A DNA stretch of 64,000 nt from Cheilinus undulatus (lineage: Eukaryota; Chordata; Actinopteri; Labriformes; Labridae): contig NC_054885.1 of assembly GCF_018320785.1 (NCBI RefSeq), positions 12,336,421 through 12,400,420 on the forward strand. The letters are read 5' to 3'. Every line of letters begins with the position of its first letter. Within the stretch, counting starts at the first letter, position 1. Below the pieces are notes generated by a model that was not told the origin of the DNA, made no database searches, and saw only the letters and a list, made by a program, of their open reading frames with translations. A program made the position numbers and the translations under genes. Of the stretch, positions 13,190 through 24,400 are shown piece by piece.

Positions 13190-14414
13190 TATTCAGCCCC
13201 TTTAAAGTGACAGATCTAATTCAACAGAGGTCCAGCCATTTGGTGCTAGAAGTCTCACAATTAGTGAAATGGAGATCATCTGAGGGCAGTGAATGTATCT
13301 AAAGCGATTGTAGTATAAAGACGCCTGTGTATACAAATCCAGTCACTGGTTAGTCAGTTTCCCTGGCTACCATTACACCAGGAAGACAAAAGAACACTCC
13401 AAGGAACTTAGAGAAAAAGTTATTGTAAAGTATAAGTCAGGGGATGGATAAAAAAAAATACAAGGCACTGAACAACCTCTGGAAGAAATGGAAAGAATAT
13501 GGCACATGTGTAAGTCTACCTAGATCAGGCTGTCCTCACAAGCTAAATGAACGTGCAAGAAGGAGACTAGTGAGAGAAGCCACCAAAACACCTATGACTA
13601 CTCTGAAGGAGTTACAAGCTTCAGCAGCTGAGATCGGAGAGACTCTGCATACAACTGTTGCCTGAGTTTTATACCAGTCAAAGCTTTATGGGAGAGTGGC
13701 AAAGAGAAAGCAACTGTTGAAGAAAACTCATTAAATGGTGACTAGACTTTGCCAAAAGGCATGTAGGAGACGCCATGGTCAAGTGGAAAAAAGTTGTTTG
13801 GTCTGAGACCAAAATGTTTCTTTTTGGTCATGAGACAAGACGCTATGTTTGGCAGACAATAAACATAGCACATCACCACAAACATACCATCCCCTCTCTG
13901 AAGCATGGTAGTGGCAGCATCATGCTGTGGGGATGCTTCTTGACAGCTGGCTCTGGATAGGCTTGTAAAGGAAGAGGGTATAATGAATGATATAGAAATT
14001 CACAGGAAAATTGCTTTAAAAATCCTGGAGGACAATCATATTCTGGACTTGGAAAGGGCTGTCCACACCAGATACCCACACAAGCTGACTGAGCTTGGGC
14101 AGTTTTGCAAAAAAGAATCGAGCAAAATTGTAGTGTCCAGATGTGCAAGCCTGACTGCGAGACAAAGGTGACTCTGCTAAATACTGACTTGAAAGGGGTG
14201 AATATTTCTGCAGTCACCTATTTTACATTGCATATTTTTTATTTAATCGACATTACCTTGCAGAAATCTGTTTTCACTTTGACATTAAAAACGTTTTTTT
14301 CTAACTTTTATTTGTCAAGAACGTTATATTTTATTTTTGTTATTATATTGATTATGATTGATTTATAAAATCAATAAAAGGGGTAAACAGTGAATACTTT
14401 TTACAAGCACTGTA
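13190..14414 (+). mobile_element. Decayed Tc1-like DNA transposon (copy 1)
   Basis: Broken transposase pieces occur in order on the + strand: a helix-turn-helix-like N-terminal part (13444-13665, with the Tc1-like PRSGCPHKL), a central part (13775-13960, with [12 protein letters not shown] and [13 protein letters not shown]) and a C-terminal remnant (13983-14171). The frames are separated by stops and shifts, and the usual WSDET is reduced to WSET, so the element is dead. The right end near 14380-14414 (GAATACTTTTTACAAGCACTGTA) looks like a Tc1 terminal repeat; the left end seems truncated. A sister copy lies at 26150-26915. Confidence 0.8.
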
Positions 14415-14702
14415 TTTACAGTTGCTATTGTCATGTGTGTGATGATTAAACAAAGAGCATTCGCTGTAATGTGAGGTGTATTGGGAAATGCTATTATACA
14501 CTGTAACAGCAGTAATGACAAATCTTTTGTCCAATCAGATTACATCATCAAAACTGTTGCATGAAAGGCCATGAACACGATGAAATCAGAGGACTACCAC
14601 CCAGACTTTGCAATAGGGACCATCGGAGGAGCACAGGATCAGCGGCTTAAGACAAAATATTCAAATCTTACAAACCAGTGTCTTAGATATTGAGATTTAG
14701 AT

Positions 14703-15153
14703 CAGTGGTTCTCAGGTAGTGGGTTAGGATCCAGAAGTGGGTCGTGGAGCTGCTTTCAGCTGGTCACTAGTGTGTCCCTGGAAAAGAAAAAAAAATCTAT
14801 AATGAATGGAAACCCTAAGTGAACATAAATTCACATTTTATTTTACCCATTTTGCGAGAGTGATCAGAAAATTTTGACCATTTTCTTTAGATTTTAACTT
14901 ATCTTGTTTACTCAGGATAACAAAGTTTGTTTTCCTATGATAATGAGTTAATATCTCTGAGGAACAACAAAAATGTACATAATCATGGGGACAAAATGGG
15001 AGTATATTTTTTTAGTCTCTTTGATTAATCATACTTTTATTCCACCTTATGCGCATTTTTCATCATTAAATATATTGAAGGTGGTTGAAATCTTTGCAAA
15101 CTTTGGTCGCAGTTTCTCATTGAGGATGTTGAGACACCAGTTGAAAACCACTG
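14703..15153. mobile_element. Non-autonomous hAT-type element
   Basis: Ends are CAGTGGTTCTCA and TGAAAACCACTG (imperfect inverted repeats). The flanking 8-mers are ATTTAGAT and ACTTAGAT, one mismatch, fitting an 8-bp hAT target duplication. Same end family as 23751-24063 and 38746-39758. No transposase is encoded. Confidence 0.65.
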
Positions 15154-15672
15154 ACTTAGATAAAGTTTGGTCACAGATGCTTGTCAGTTTAAGGCTTGTG
15201 GTCGTGATTGGTCAAAGCCCATTAATCGTGACAATATGAGGAGCGCATATTACGCACTAAAGGTCCTAAGTGTAACAAATATTTGAACAGTCCCAGAGGG
15301 TTAAGCTTTCAGGCTTGTACTAAACACAGATTGTAAGATTTTGGTTTAACTAAAGGAAACACACTGGCTTTTGACAGCTAAGACTGCTTTACTTCATTCA
15401 AAGTCAATAACACAACATTCACTCGCTGGCACAAGGCCTGATGTAGCCATTATGTTCCTAAATTAAAGGTTAACAGTCGTATGATGGTTGATTTTATCTT
15501 TGAAGTGTATTGAGAGATTTATGTGTATTAAGTTCAAGAAAGATCACTTTGATTGCATTATCACAAACTATCAGATAAAAAAAAATCTGGTTTGTACATC
15601 ACAGTAACACAGTTATGCTCCTTAGTGCCTATCTGGTTTAGGGGAAGCACTTCCTGGAAGGACACCCCCTTC

Positions 15673-15989
15673 CAGGGTTGCCAGGTCTGAGTGACAAATT
15701 CAACATTAGTCATCAAAACCTCCACACCACATATATTGCTTGTGTGCATGCAGGTGTGCTGCATCTGTAGGTCTGTGTGGCACAGCAGATCCTTGGTTGT
15801 GTGCCTTGTTCTGTTTTCCCTGCTTCTCTGCTGATAGATTTAGTTGTATTTGAGGATAAATAAGTTGTTTATTCTGCTTTTGATATTAAATACACTTATA
15901 CAAAACATCAGAAATGGGTCCACTCTACCCGCAGCAGTATGTAAAAAGTAGTTCAATTTCGCAGGAAAACCACAGACCTGGCAATCCTG
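15673..15989. repeat. Inverted-repeat (MITE-like) unit
   Basis: The 17-mer CAGGGTTGCCAGGTCTG at 15673-15689 is matched by CAGACCTGGCAATCCTG at 15973-15989, its reverse complement with one mismatch. About 280 bp of AT-rich sequence lies between. The flanks show no convincing target duplication, so the class is open. Confidence 0.45.
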
Positions 15990-16162
15990 CCCCCTTCATT
16001 TGAAGTTTGTTGTTGTGTAATGCAAGCTCATTTGTTCAGAAACGGTTACCAAAGGGAGGAAACTTTTGATGTCATGTACCAGTCTTCACTTGTATAATTT
16101 CTCCATAAAGGGCACATTTGATCATGACCTTTAGATGTCATTTTTGAAGCTCTGCTCCATCA

Positions 16163-16500
16163 GTAATCATACAGGGCCAACACAGCCCCTTTTAAACCCA
16201 TTTCTCCAAGCCAAAATCTTCCATTTTTACAAAATCACACCACATGGCTGTGATTAGGGCTAAGTCTTTTTATAGAGGTTTATAATACATGATCCAGTTG
16301 TTAACCTTAGAAAAGTATTTATTGAAGCAGTGATTTATCGGTAATCACCCAATGACAGCAAATGCCCTTTAAAAGCCATTTCCCAAGTTGAAATCTTCCC
16401 AGTTTTACTAGATGCCCACAGGGAAATCACTCCACATGACAGTAACTAGGGTTAAGACTCTTTATTAAGAGATTCATAATACATGGTCCGGTTACACTGT
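16163..16500. repeat. Diverged tandem duplication downstream of atf4
   Basis: Two direct copies, about 16163-16305 and 16341-16500, share in order GTAATCA, a CCCTTTTAAA-like block, CCATTTC, a C-rich ATCTTCC block, the CATG flanking TAACTAGGG/GATTAGGG and ATAATACATG. The offset is about 178-190 bp. The stretch lies beyond the atf4 stop, and TTTATT (AATAAA on the - strand) at 16318-16323 and 16461-16466 are possible atf4 polyadenylation signals. Confidence 0.45.
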
Positions 16501-16836
16501 AATCCATGAGTTATTAAGAGTTTAAGGACAGTGTACTGGCAACTTACAGAGGTCCAAAGATAGGAAAAATTTACAAACATCAATAAACTGCACACAAGCT
16601 TATATACTGAATAGAAAATACTTTGATAACTACTCTAAAGATAATAAAAGTAAAATATTTAATACCTGGTGTGGATATCTATACAGGATACATCAGGTTA
16701 AAGACATGCTGTGTGGACAAAACACACATTTTTACTGATACTCATTTGCATGAAGGAATTAAAATCTGCTGAGCTCACTCTCTAAATGGTCACTTTCTTT
16801 AGCATACACATTATCTGTCCTTCGTCAATCTGACCA

Positions 16837-18215
16837 CTAGGGGTCAGCACTAAGACCTTTTTGGACCCTGGCCATGCGGACCTCATCCATCAGCTCCTTC
16901 AGGTACTCTATCTCCCTGGCCATGGACTCTGCCTTCTCCTTCAGCTCCATGTTCTTTCTCTCCAGCTGGGTGTGCTCTTGGAGGAGCGACTCCTGTTCAG
17001 CTCTCTTCTTCTGCCTGTAACGAGTGGCTGCCGTCTTATTCTGCTCCATCTTCTTAAGTTTCTTGGCCTTTGGTGCCTTCAAAGTTACCCTTTCGTCTCC
17101 GCTTGCACCCTTTATTCTGACGCCAGTGGCACTGGAAGAAGGTGGACAGGCTTTGTATGAGGGCTCTGGGTAGGGTCTGCTTTTGGAGGATCTGGTTGGA
17201 GTGGAGGTTGTGGTGGCTACAGTGGTGAGGGCGACCTCCTCCTTGGGGGCGAGCACAAGGACGATGCGGGTTGGGGAAAGGGAGAGTACGATCCTCTGGA
17301 CCTGAGGGACGACAGGGGTTACTACTGGCTTCATCTCGCTCTCAGAGACGTCCACTTCACTGCCCAGGTCCAGGGTGTAGGTGGGTGAGGAGGGGGAAGG
17401 GTCTGGGGAAGCAGGCTCAGATTTGATTTCCAGCTCCTCTTGTGGTTCGGGGACAATCAGGACAGAGGAGGGAACATCTTGGTCGTCAATGCAGGATTCA
17501 GGCTCATCCATATGGACGGGGGACTGCTCTGGACTGAGAGTAGGAGGAGAAGGTAGGGGAGGCAGACTTGGAGGGGGAACAGGAAGTAGCTCAAGAGTGG
17601 CAACTGGGAGGCTTTCAAGCTCCATGGAGCACTCCAGGGAGGATAAGAAGTCATCTGGAGAGCTGGGGGACTCTTCATGAGGGCTGCAGGAGCCAATCAG
17701 AGAGTCCAGGTCAAACTCGCTCAAATCCATCCTCTGGGCCATCCAGTCCAGATTACCCAATAGATCCTCTGTGGAGAAAAATAATTCAATAATGAGCTCC
17801 CATGTTTTTATGCAAAAGCACAACTGTAACATTTCCCTACTGGTCTTTTTCATATTTTACCTTTGTCGTCATCTGAGCTCGACCGTCTCAGCTGACTGGG
17901 GTCATCCAACCAGGGGAGGGAGAGCAGGTCCGGCTCAGCCCCAGCTTTGTCTGCTGGGAGGAGGACAGCTGACGGTGAGGGTGGAGGAGAGTAGAAGGGA
18001 GGAGGAGAGGAGGAAGAAGACAGCGATGAGGAGGCCACAGGTGACACAGGTGCTGTGTCCCCCTCCAGTGAGGTGCGTCCTCCTTTCTGTTGTTCTTCTT
18101 GGTCAGGGTGAAATGAAAGGAGATCCATGGGGTCAGCCATGGGAGAGGAAGGTCCCCAGAGAAGGGCCTCCATGTCTTCCAGGCCAAACTGTGAGTTTAT
18201 CATCGTCATGGTCAT
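16837..18215 (-). CDS. atf4: ATF4, bZIP transcription factor of the integrated stress response
   Basis: ATF4 binds CRE/C/EBP-ATF composite sites and drives amino-acid, redox and ER-stress genes after eIF2-alpha phosphorylation. Two coding exons, 17861-18215 and 16837-17768, are separated by a 92-bp GT-AG intron; they join as DDDK-E-DLLGNLDW and give 428 residues. The C-terminus is a basic region (KKMEQNKTAATRYRQKKR) and leucine zipper at roughly residues 355-415. The N-terminal part is acidic and Ser/Pro-rich with a poly-Ser/Pro stretch, longer than the mammalian protein (about 350 residues). The start at 18215 (MTMTMINSQFGLED) was chosen because of the overlap with uORF2. Translation is expected to be controlled by the two upstream ORFs listed below. 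Fish have two atf4 genes; which one this is cannot be told here. Confidence 0.95.
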
Positions 18216-19066
18216 AGTGGCTGTTGTTGGTCACAAATGGAGAGCGTGACAGTAGGCAGGTCTCGAACTCTTTAATGCTGTCAAAAGCAGCAGTGGTGAG
18301 GGTTTCCACGTGGGACCTGAAGTTGGGGGAAAAAATATTAAGAACATGTTAAGATCAGTCTTATACAATAATAACAATTAGAATCATATATTAGGAGTGT
18401 TTATGTTTTTATTTCTTGACACTACTTTTGCTTTGCACACAAACATGATGAAGTGTTGGGCGGGGAAGCAACAATTCAGTTGTTTTTAGCACAACACTGC
18501 CCCCATGTCTGCAGTGCACCTGCTGCACATCCAGTGCCTCCACCCAGTTTCCAGTCTTATGACTCTGACGTCACCCTCTTCCTCTATAAACAGCCACACT
18601 TTGTTCTGCATACGCCTACATGAAGCCGCCATTTTGACAAGGAGTAAACGAACCATTTTCTGACTGCCACGTTGGCACTCCCGTTTAATACTCATAGCTA
18701 TTGAAAAAAAGCCTATTCTTAAAACTGGATTTACTAAATGTATCTATTTACCCCCTGAAAAATATAAGTATATTACATTTCCTGCCAACATCTAGTGTTG
18801 CATCATCTCATTATCTAATCCCTTATTTTCACGACATCCTAAAAACGCCATAATTCTTCGTAGTCCGATATCCCTGAGTAACTGGTATCGATATATTCGA
18901 CGAAAACACAAAATGCCATCGTAATTGTTAAGGTTATGGTCATTTTAATGAAGATTCAGTTAGATTTCGTATCGATGTTACGTCTGGCCGACCGAGCGCG
19001 TGACCACTGTAGGCCGCACCGAATCTGTCATCGATTAAATGTATAAAAAAAATATACTTACGACAT
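18133..19066 (-). CDS. atf4 uORF2, spliced inhibitory upstream ORF
   Basis: Exon 1 ends at 19062 with ATG TC just before a GTAAGT donor. Exon 2 resumes at 18316 after a TTCAG acceptor, giving an ORF that starts MSSHVETLTTAAFDSIKEFE and ends at TGA 18133-18135. It has 62 codons plus stop and overlaps the first 83 nt of the atf4 ORF in another frame. In mammals uORF2 is about the same size (59 codons), overlaps ATF4 by about the same length and blocks ATF4 translation in unstressed cells. The intron is 18317-19061. Confidence 0.9.
18566..18590 (+). promoter_or_regulatory. CRE plus TATA pair inside atf4 intron 1
   Basis: A perfect CRE (TGACGTCA, 18566-18573) lies 11 bp before TATAAA (18585-18590) on the + strand, opposite to atf4. 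It has the geometry of a core promoter or CRE-driven enhancer. No downstream coding gene is evident. Confidence 0.35.
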
Positions 19067-19141
19067 TTTTGCTGAATTGAGTGTGACTCAGTGCACTTGC
19101 TGGATGCACTGTTTGGTTGGCTGCTAGGTCGCTGCACACTT

Positions 19142-19153
19142 TTACACTGCCAT
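19142..19153 (-). CDS. atf4 uORF1, three-codon upstream ORF
   Basis: ATG GCA GTG TAA, preceded by CCGAA on the - strand, about 75 nt before the uORF2 start. In mammalian ATF4 a three-codon uORF1 lets ribosomes resume scanning and bypass uORF2 under stress. Its position and length here match that arrangement. Confidence 0.85.
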   Translation of the reverse strand: MAV

Positions 19154-19189
19154 TTCGGCCAAAAGAGCGATGTTCAACGATGCTGTCAG

Positions 19190-19260
19190 TTCTGGCGTTG
19201 GTCCTCGGAAGGGAAAATGGTGCGTGCTGAGGCGCGCTGCTGATATAAAGGTAAAGCAAG
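19190..19260 (-). promoter_or_regulatory. Probable atf4 core promoter
   Basis: GC-rich sequence just upstream of uORF1 contains TTTATATC on the - strand (19242-19249), which reads TATAAAG on the + strand, so the direction of the box is ambiguous. Its placement about 90 nt before uORF1 fits the atf4 start site. The transcription start itself is not determined. Confidence 0.35.
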
Positions 19261-19864
19261 GAGGCGGGATATCCTTCCGCGGTGCGTGGCGTATTACTCC
19301 GCCGTGTTTTGTTTTCCGCATTCCATCCAAAGTTCACTGCTTTTCTGAAAAAGAAATCGCTGCTACGAAACTTAATAACGAAATAATCTTAAATTACAAG
19401 AAGTATTTCATTTAATTCTGTTGCTTTAAATCACAATTCAGTCGGTTGTGAAACAGTAATTCTTAACTTTCCATAAAGCCTGGTGCTGGTGGGCAAATTG
19501 AAGGTAGAGCGTTTGTTTGGAGAAAAATTACGTTTCTCCCTTTTATTTGGGATGAATAAGACCTGCTGAGTTTAATCTCAGCCAGGTCTTCAAACTGGAT
19601 TTAGTTGTGACCAAAAATGATGTCCAAAAATTTCCTTAAGTCCATGTTTCTGCAGAAAATCCAACACTACTGTTTTTCTGTCTAAAATAAAAGGCATAAA
19701 AGGCTTTAAAAATTGTTTTTTCCAAAAGTTCATAATTATTTTGATGTTTTCCTTTCCAAAAATCCACAAAGAAATCCCAAAAATGTAAAAAGAAATTACT
19801 TAACATTCCTGTGAAAATTCTTTAACATATTTTAAAATATCTGATAAAATGTTACCCCTTTTTT

Positions 19865-20610
19865 CCCAAATATTCCTAAGGGGGGTCTCTAGCCTCAGCC
19901 TTAGAGATGGGACGAGAAGCTTGGACATCCAGAGAAAGCTCAAAGTAGAACCACTGCTCCTTTGCCTCAAAAGGTGCCACTTGCGGTGGTTCGGGTATCA
20001 GGTCCAGGGTGTAGGCAGGTGAGGAGGGGGAAAGGTCTGGGGAAGCAGGCTCAGATTTTATTTCCAGCTCCTTTTGTGGTTCGGGGACAACCAGGACAGA
20101 TGATGGAACATCTTGGTCATCGATGCAGGATTCAGGCTTGTCCACATGGATGGGAGGCGACCAGGAGGTATGCTGATGTGGAGGTCTTCCAGGCGCGAAC
20201 AACTGCAAGGAGACCCCGGGTCCCTCACTGGAGGGATTACAAGAGCCACTGGTGTGCCCCCAGGAAAGTGTGCTGTGGGAAATTTTATGATCTTATTATA
20301 ACTATAGAACAACTAAAGATATGGTAACGCTTTTGCACGGATATAAATGTGATGTACCTTGAGATTTTGGCTTGATCTCAGGTGTGCCTTGGGGTAAAAA
20401 CATTTGAAATCACTGGAACACCAGTTCCCATCTGGCCTGGGGACACCTTGGAGTCCCCCAGGAGGAGCTGGAAAGTGTTGCTGGGGAGAGTGATATTTGG
20501 GAGGACTCGCTTAGCCTGCTGCCAGTGCAACCCTGCTCTGGATAGTAGAGGAAGATAGATGGATGGATAGATGGATGGATGAATGGATGGATGGATGGAT
20601 ATTCCCCAAA
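19865..20610 (+). mobile_element. Rearranged 3' end of a non-LTR retrotransposon (Rex3/RTE-like)
   Basis: Segments in sense orientation match the usual fish LINE 3' region: 19890-19998 (GAAGCTTGGACATCCAGAGA ... GGTGGTTCGGGTATC), then 20175-20250, then 20420-20550 (CCCCCAGGAGGAGCTGG ... GCCTGCTGCC), ending in a (GGAT)n tail at about 20553-20600. It is broken by an atf4-derived insert and by an unrelated stretch (about 20260-20420). The family name is from memory of the tail type, not a search. Confidence 0.6.
19999..20154 (-). pseudogene. atf4 coding-sequence fragment inserted in a LINE
   Basis: These 156 bp align without gaps to 17365-17520 of atf4 (residues about 202-253) with 14 mismatches by hand count, 91% identity, in the same chromosomal orientation. 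The peptide keeps PESCIDDQDVPSSVL and ELEIKSEPASPD with seven replacements out of 52. It has no bZIP, no start and LINE sequence on both sides, so it is a non-functional fragment. Immediately next to it, 20152-20171 (GGGAGGCGACCAGGAGGTAT) is the LINE's own sequence in inverted orientation. Confidence 0.8.
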
Positions 20611-21067
20611 CCTTTTTCCCAAAGCCTAAATATTATAATAAAATAAAAGATCCCTACAAATTCCATGTAAACTCCTGAAAATTTAAAACAAATCCCCCCG
20701 AATTTTCAAAGCAACCTCCCAAAAATGTGCAAATATATTCAAAAAAATTCCACAAAAGGAAAATTCCTCAAAACAGGCCCCCAAGTTCTCAAAAAATTCA
20801 GAATAAAATTCCCAAAGGGCTGAAAAAGTAAATTGTCCAATGAAACTCACCAAAGTATATAAAATTTTCTCCCAAATTCCTGTGAAACTATTTGAAAATT
20901 TCTAGCAAATGACTTAAACTTCAATGGACATTGGACAGAAAGCTTCTCACAGAAGCCTAAAATAAACTGGACAAAGGGGCATTTGATATTTGATTATATT
21001 CCTTTCTCAGGTAAACACATAAAGACAAAAATTAACACAGAAATGTTTTAGTTTTTAAACTACAATG
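20611..21067. other. Spacer, no gene seen
   Basis: A- and C-rich sequence with many AAATTCC/CCCAAA words, similar in texture to 19620-19865. No coding or mobile feature recognised. Confidence 0.3.
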
Positions 21068-21073
21068 TTTATT
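21068..21073 (-). terminator. Candidate polyadenylation signal of the APOL-like gene
   Basis: TTTATT on the + strand is AATAAA on the - strand, about 365 nt after the stop codon at 21437-21439. Confidence 0.4.
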
Positions 21074-21436
21074 AAAATATATATGATATTTAAGATATTC
21101 ATTTGTTAAACAGACACATTATAGCTTTCTAAAAACTCTCACTCACACATAGACAGGCTAACAAACACAAGAACTTCTTTAACGGCCCAAATGTTTAATA
21201 AAATATATGAGGTAAATAAGGATTTTAATAGCTAAGTGCACGTTAGACTAAGGGCACATATTAGACTATGAAGAAACACATTCCATCATGCAGACACAAA
21301 ACACAGATATTTCCTAATGTTTATAAAAATATATGTGATAAATAGGCGTTTAATTGCTGATTGCACATTTCATGGCATTCTGAAACACTGTCCTCTCTTT
21401 CTCACTCAGTCCCACACAAATGAAGATCCCCTTGAT

Positions 21437-24400
21437 TCAGCTGAACATCTCCCACATACGGTTCAGATGATCTAGCTCACTCTGCAGATTTTTAGCAAGT
21501 AGACAAACCCTTCCAGAAAACCGGCTCCTGTTTGACTTCTTTAGCTTTTGGTCATCCTTTTCTGTGAAATACTGATCGATTTCCTTGGCGAACGCCTGAA
21601 GTAGTCTCTCAGACGACATCCCACCGATGTGAGATGCAGCCTTGCCGTCATTTATGCGATACACCGACCGTGACAGATGTGCCACCTTGATTGCATCAAG
21701 CGGGGCTCCTGCCCTCTGCAACCTGGCAATGTCGTGCCTCCGCAGCTCGTTCATACCAGACAGGATAAAATCCAGACAGTGTTCAATGTCAGCAACATCT
21801 GACTTATAATCGTAAACTAGCTTCTCCATCGTCATCCTGTTCACAACCTTCTTGTTAGCCTTAGCGGTGTGTGCGCTGATGCCACCAGCAGACGCCACCA
21901 TACCAGCACCGACAGCTGTAGCGATAAGCGAGGCACCGAAGGTCGCAGGTGCCAAGGCGATCCCCAAAACTGCAGTCACTCCTCCAACGGCACCAGTGGT
22001 GCCTCCTGCAATACCCATAGTTTTGCTCATCTTGTGCATCTTGTCCAGGCTCTCACAGATGGCTTGGAACTCTGCGATGATGTCCCGCAGAGTTTCGTTG
22101 CGTTTCATCATGAGGAGGTTGTAGAGACGAAGGGCCTTTTTTACATTCATGGCTCTCTGGTTAAATGACCTGCACAGGGACAGTGACAGAAGGAAGGCTT
22201 TTAAGTTCTACAAATACTTCCACATTTTACTGGAAACAGAGGGCACCACATTAGGTTTGCTTTTTCACAACAGTGCTTGTGTAATTACCTGATTTCCTCC
22301 TCTATAGTGAGGCCATACGGAGATGGAGCCATGGAGTCAGATTCTGTTAGAGTAGAAGCACAGAAATAAACAAGACATCCAGCATGTTTACATGCACACT
22401 TAAAGCAAGCTATAGTTACAGCTCAATCAGGCCATTTATTTAGTCGATCATCCTAATTAGTAGGCAAGGACTTCAGAACCCCACAACACAGAGCAGATGT
22501 AACATCACAATTTCAGGACAATGTTCTTCAGTGTAAAGTTGCACCCCTTTGAATGTCCCACCATCTACAGACAATAATATCATCAAGTGATTTAGAGAAT
22601 CTGGAGAAATCTATGCGCACAAGGGACAAGGCTGAAGGTGAATATTGGGTGCTTGCTTCTTTGGGCTCTCAGATGGCACAGCATTAAAAACAGGCATGAT
22701 TCTGTAATTGAAATCATTGCATGGGATCAGGAACACAGTTTACCATGCCATCCACAAATGTAAGTTTAAGATGTATCATGGAAAGAAAAAGTCAAATGTG
22801 AACATAATCTTTAAACACCGCTGTCTTCTCCTGGCCAAAGCTCATATAAAATGGACTAAGGTGAAATGGAAAACTGTTCTGTGGTCAGATGAATCAAAAT
22901 GTAAAATTCCTTTTGGAAACTAAAGCTCACACATCTGGAAAGGCACTATCAATGCTGAAAAGTACATAGAGGTTTTAGAGCAAAATATGCTCCCATCCAG
23001 ACACCGTCTTTTTCAGTGAAGGCTTTGCATAGTCCAGCAAGACAATGCTGAAACACATCAATCACGACAGTATGGCTTCACAGTAGAAGAGTTTGGGTGC
23101 TGAACTGACCTGCTTGCATTCCAGACCTTTCACCAATAGAAAACATTTGGTGCATCGTGAAATAAATCTTGCAAAGAAGACCCAGGACTGTTGAGCAACT
23201 AGGATCTTACATCAGACTAGAACGGGACAACATCCTTCTCCCAAAACATCAACTATCAGTCTCCTTACTTCCCAGATGTTTACAGACTGTTGTTAAAAGA
23301 AGAAAGAATGCTTCACAAGATAAAACACGGCCCTGTCCCTACTTTTTTGAGATGTGTTGCTGCTATCAAATTCATAATGAGCTGATTGTCATAAACTGGT
23401 AAAATGTCTGAGCCTCAACATCTATAATAGTGTTCATGTTCTATTGTGAATTAAGTACGGGTTTATGAGATTTGCAAATCATGGCATTCCATTTTAATTT
23501 ACACTTTACACATTGTACCAACTTTTTTGGAATTGGGGTTGTACTTTTTGACAAGAGTCTGTCAGACTGAGCTACAGTAGCTGATGATATGCTCCATTCA
23601 GTTCATTCACTACTGGGCCTTTCCCAGTTGACCTTTTACGTCAACTAACAAACAATCGACCAAGAAGTTAGCAAACAATTTTTTTTGATAGTCAAATGGT
23701 GAAGAGATGGTTAACTTTACAGCACTGTACATGTCGTACATATTCTATGCCAGTTTTTCCCAACTGGTTGGGTCACGGGACCTACCATCAACTCCTCAAA
23801 GAGAATTGCAAACCCAAGTTTTTTAAGGTTTTTTTTTTTTTTTTTTTGGTCAGTCAGATGTGTTTAATAAAAAAAAAAAAAAAATTGGGATTGGGTCCAA
23901 GACAGTACAAATGGTGTAACAAAACAATGTAACAGGACAAAACATGCATGTTTTATAGAGTCTCATGGACAATTTGGTGCACTTTTTTTCACACATCAAT
24001 GACCCACTGAAAAAGGCTTTGCGACCCACTTTTGGGTCCCGACCCACCAGTTGAGAACCACTGTTCTATGCCTTACTTTTGGTACAAATGAGAGGTTTGC
24101 CATCCCTCATGCTTACATCCAAAGGCAGACAGCAAAGCTCTAACTGTTCAACCTCCTAGACAAAGCCCGGTGCAGGAACTGTGGACTATGCATTAAACAC
24201 CTAGGCCTGACTGGGACTGACTGGAGCAGAACCATGCAAGAACGGACTGATCTCAAGCTGCATTACTTATACGTGTTAGTCTGACTTGTATGACACCTAC
24301 ACTCCTGCAACATTTTGAGTATTTCAATAAATAATATGGAAATATATAATCTTATCATTGAAAGTCTCTTTTGTTTTCAGTATTCATTTTAGTCTCTTTC

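Noticed and set aside
17381-18217. Long + strand open frames opposite atf4
   Set aside because: They are shadows of the GC-biased atf4 coding strand, with no splice or family support.
19876-20208. A 110-codon - strand frame that looks like a second ATF4 gene
   Set aside because: Only 52 codons derive from atf4; both ends are LINE sequence, with no bZIP and no promoter.
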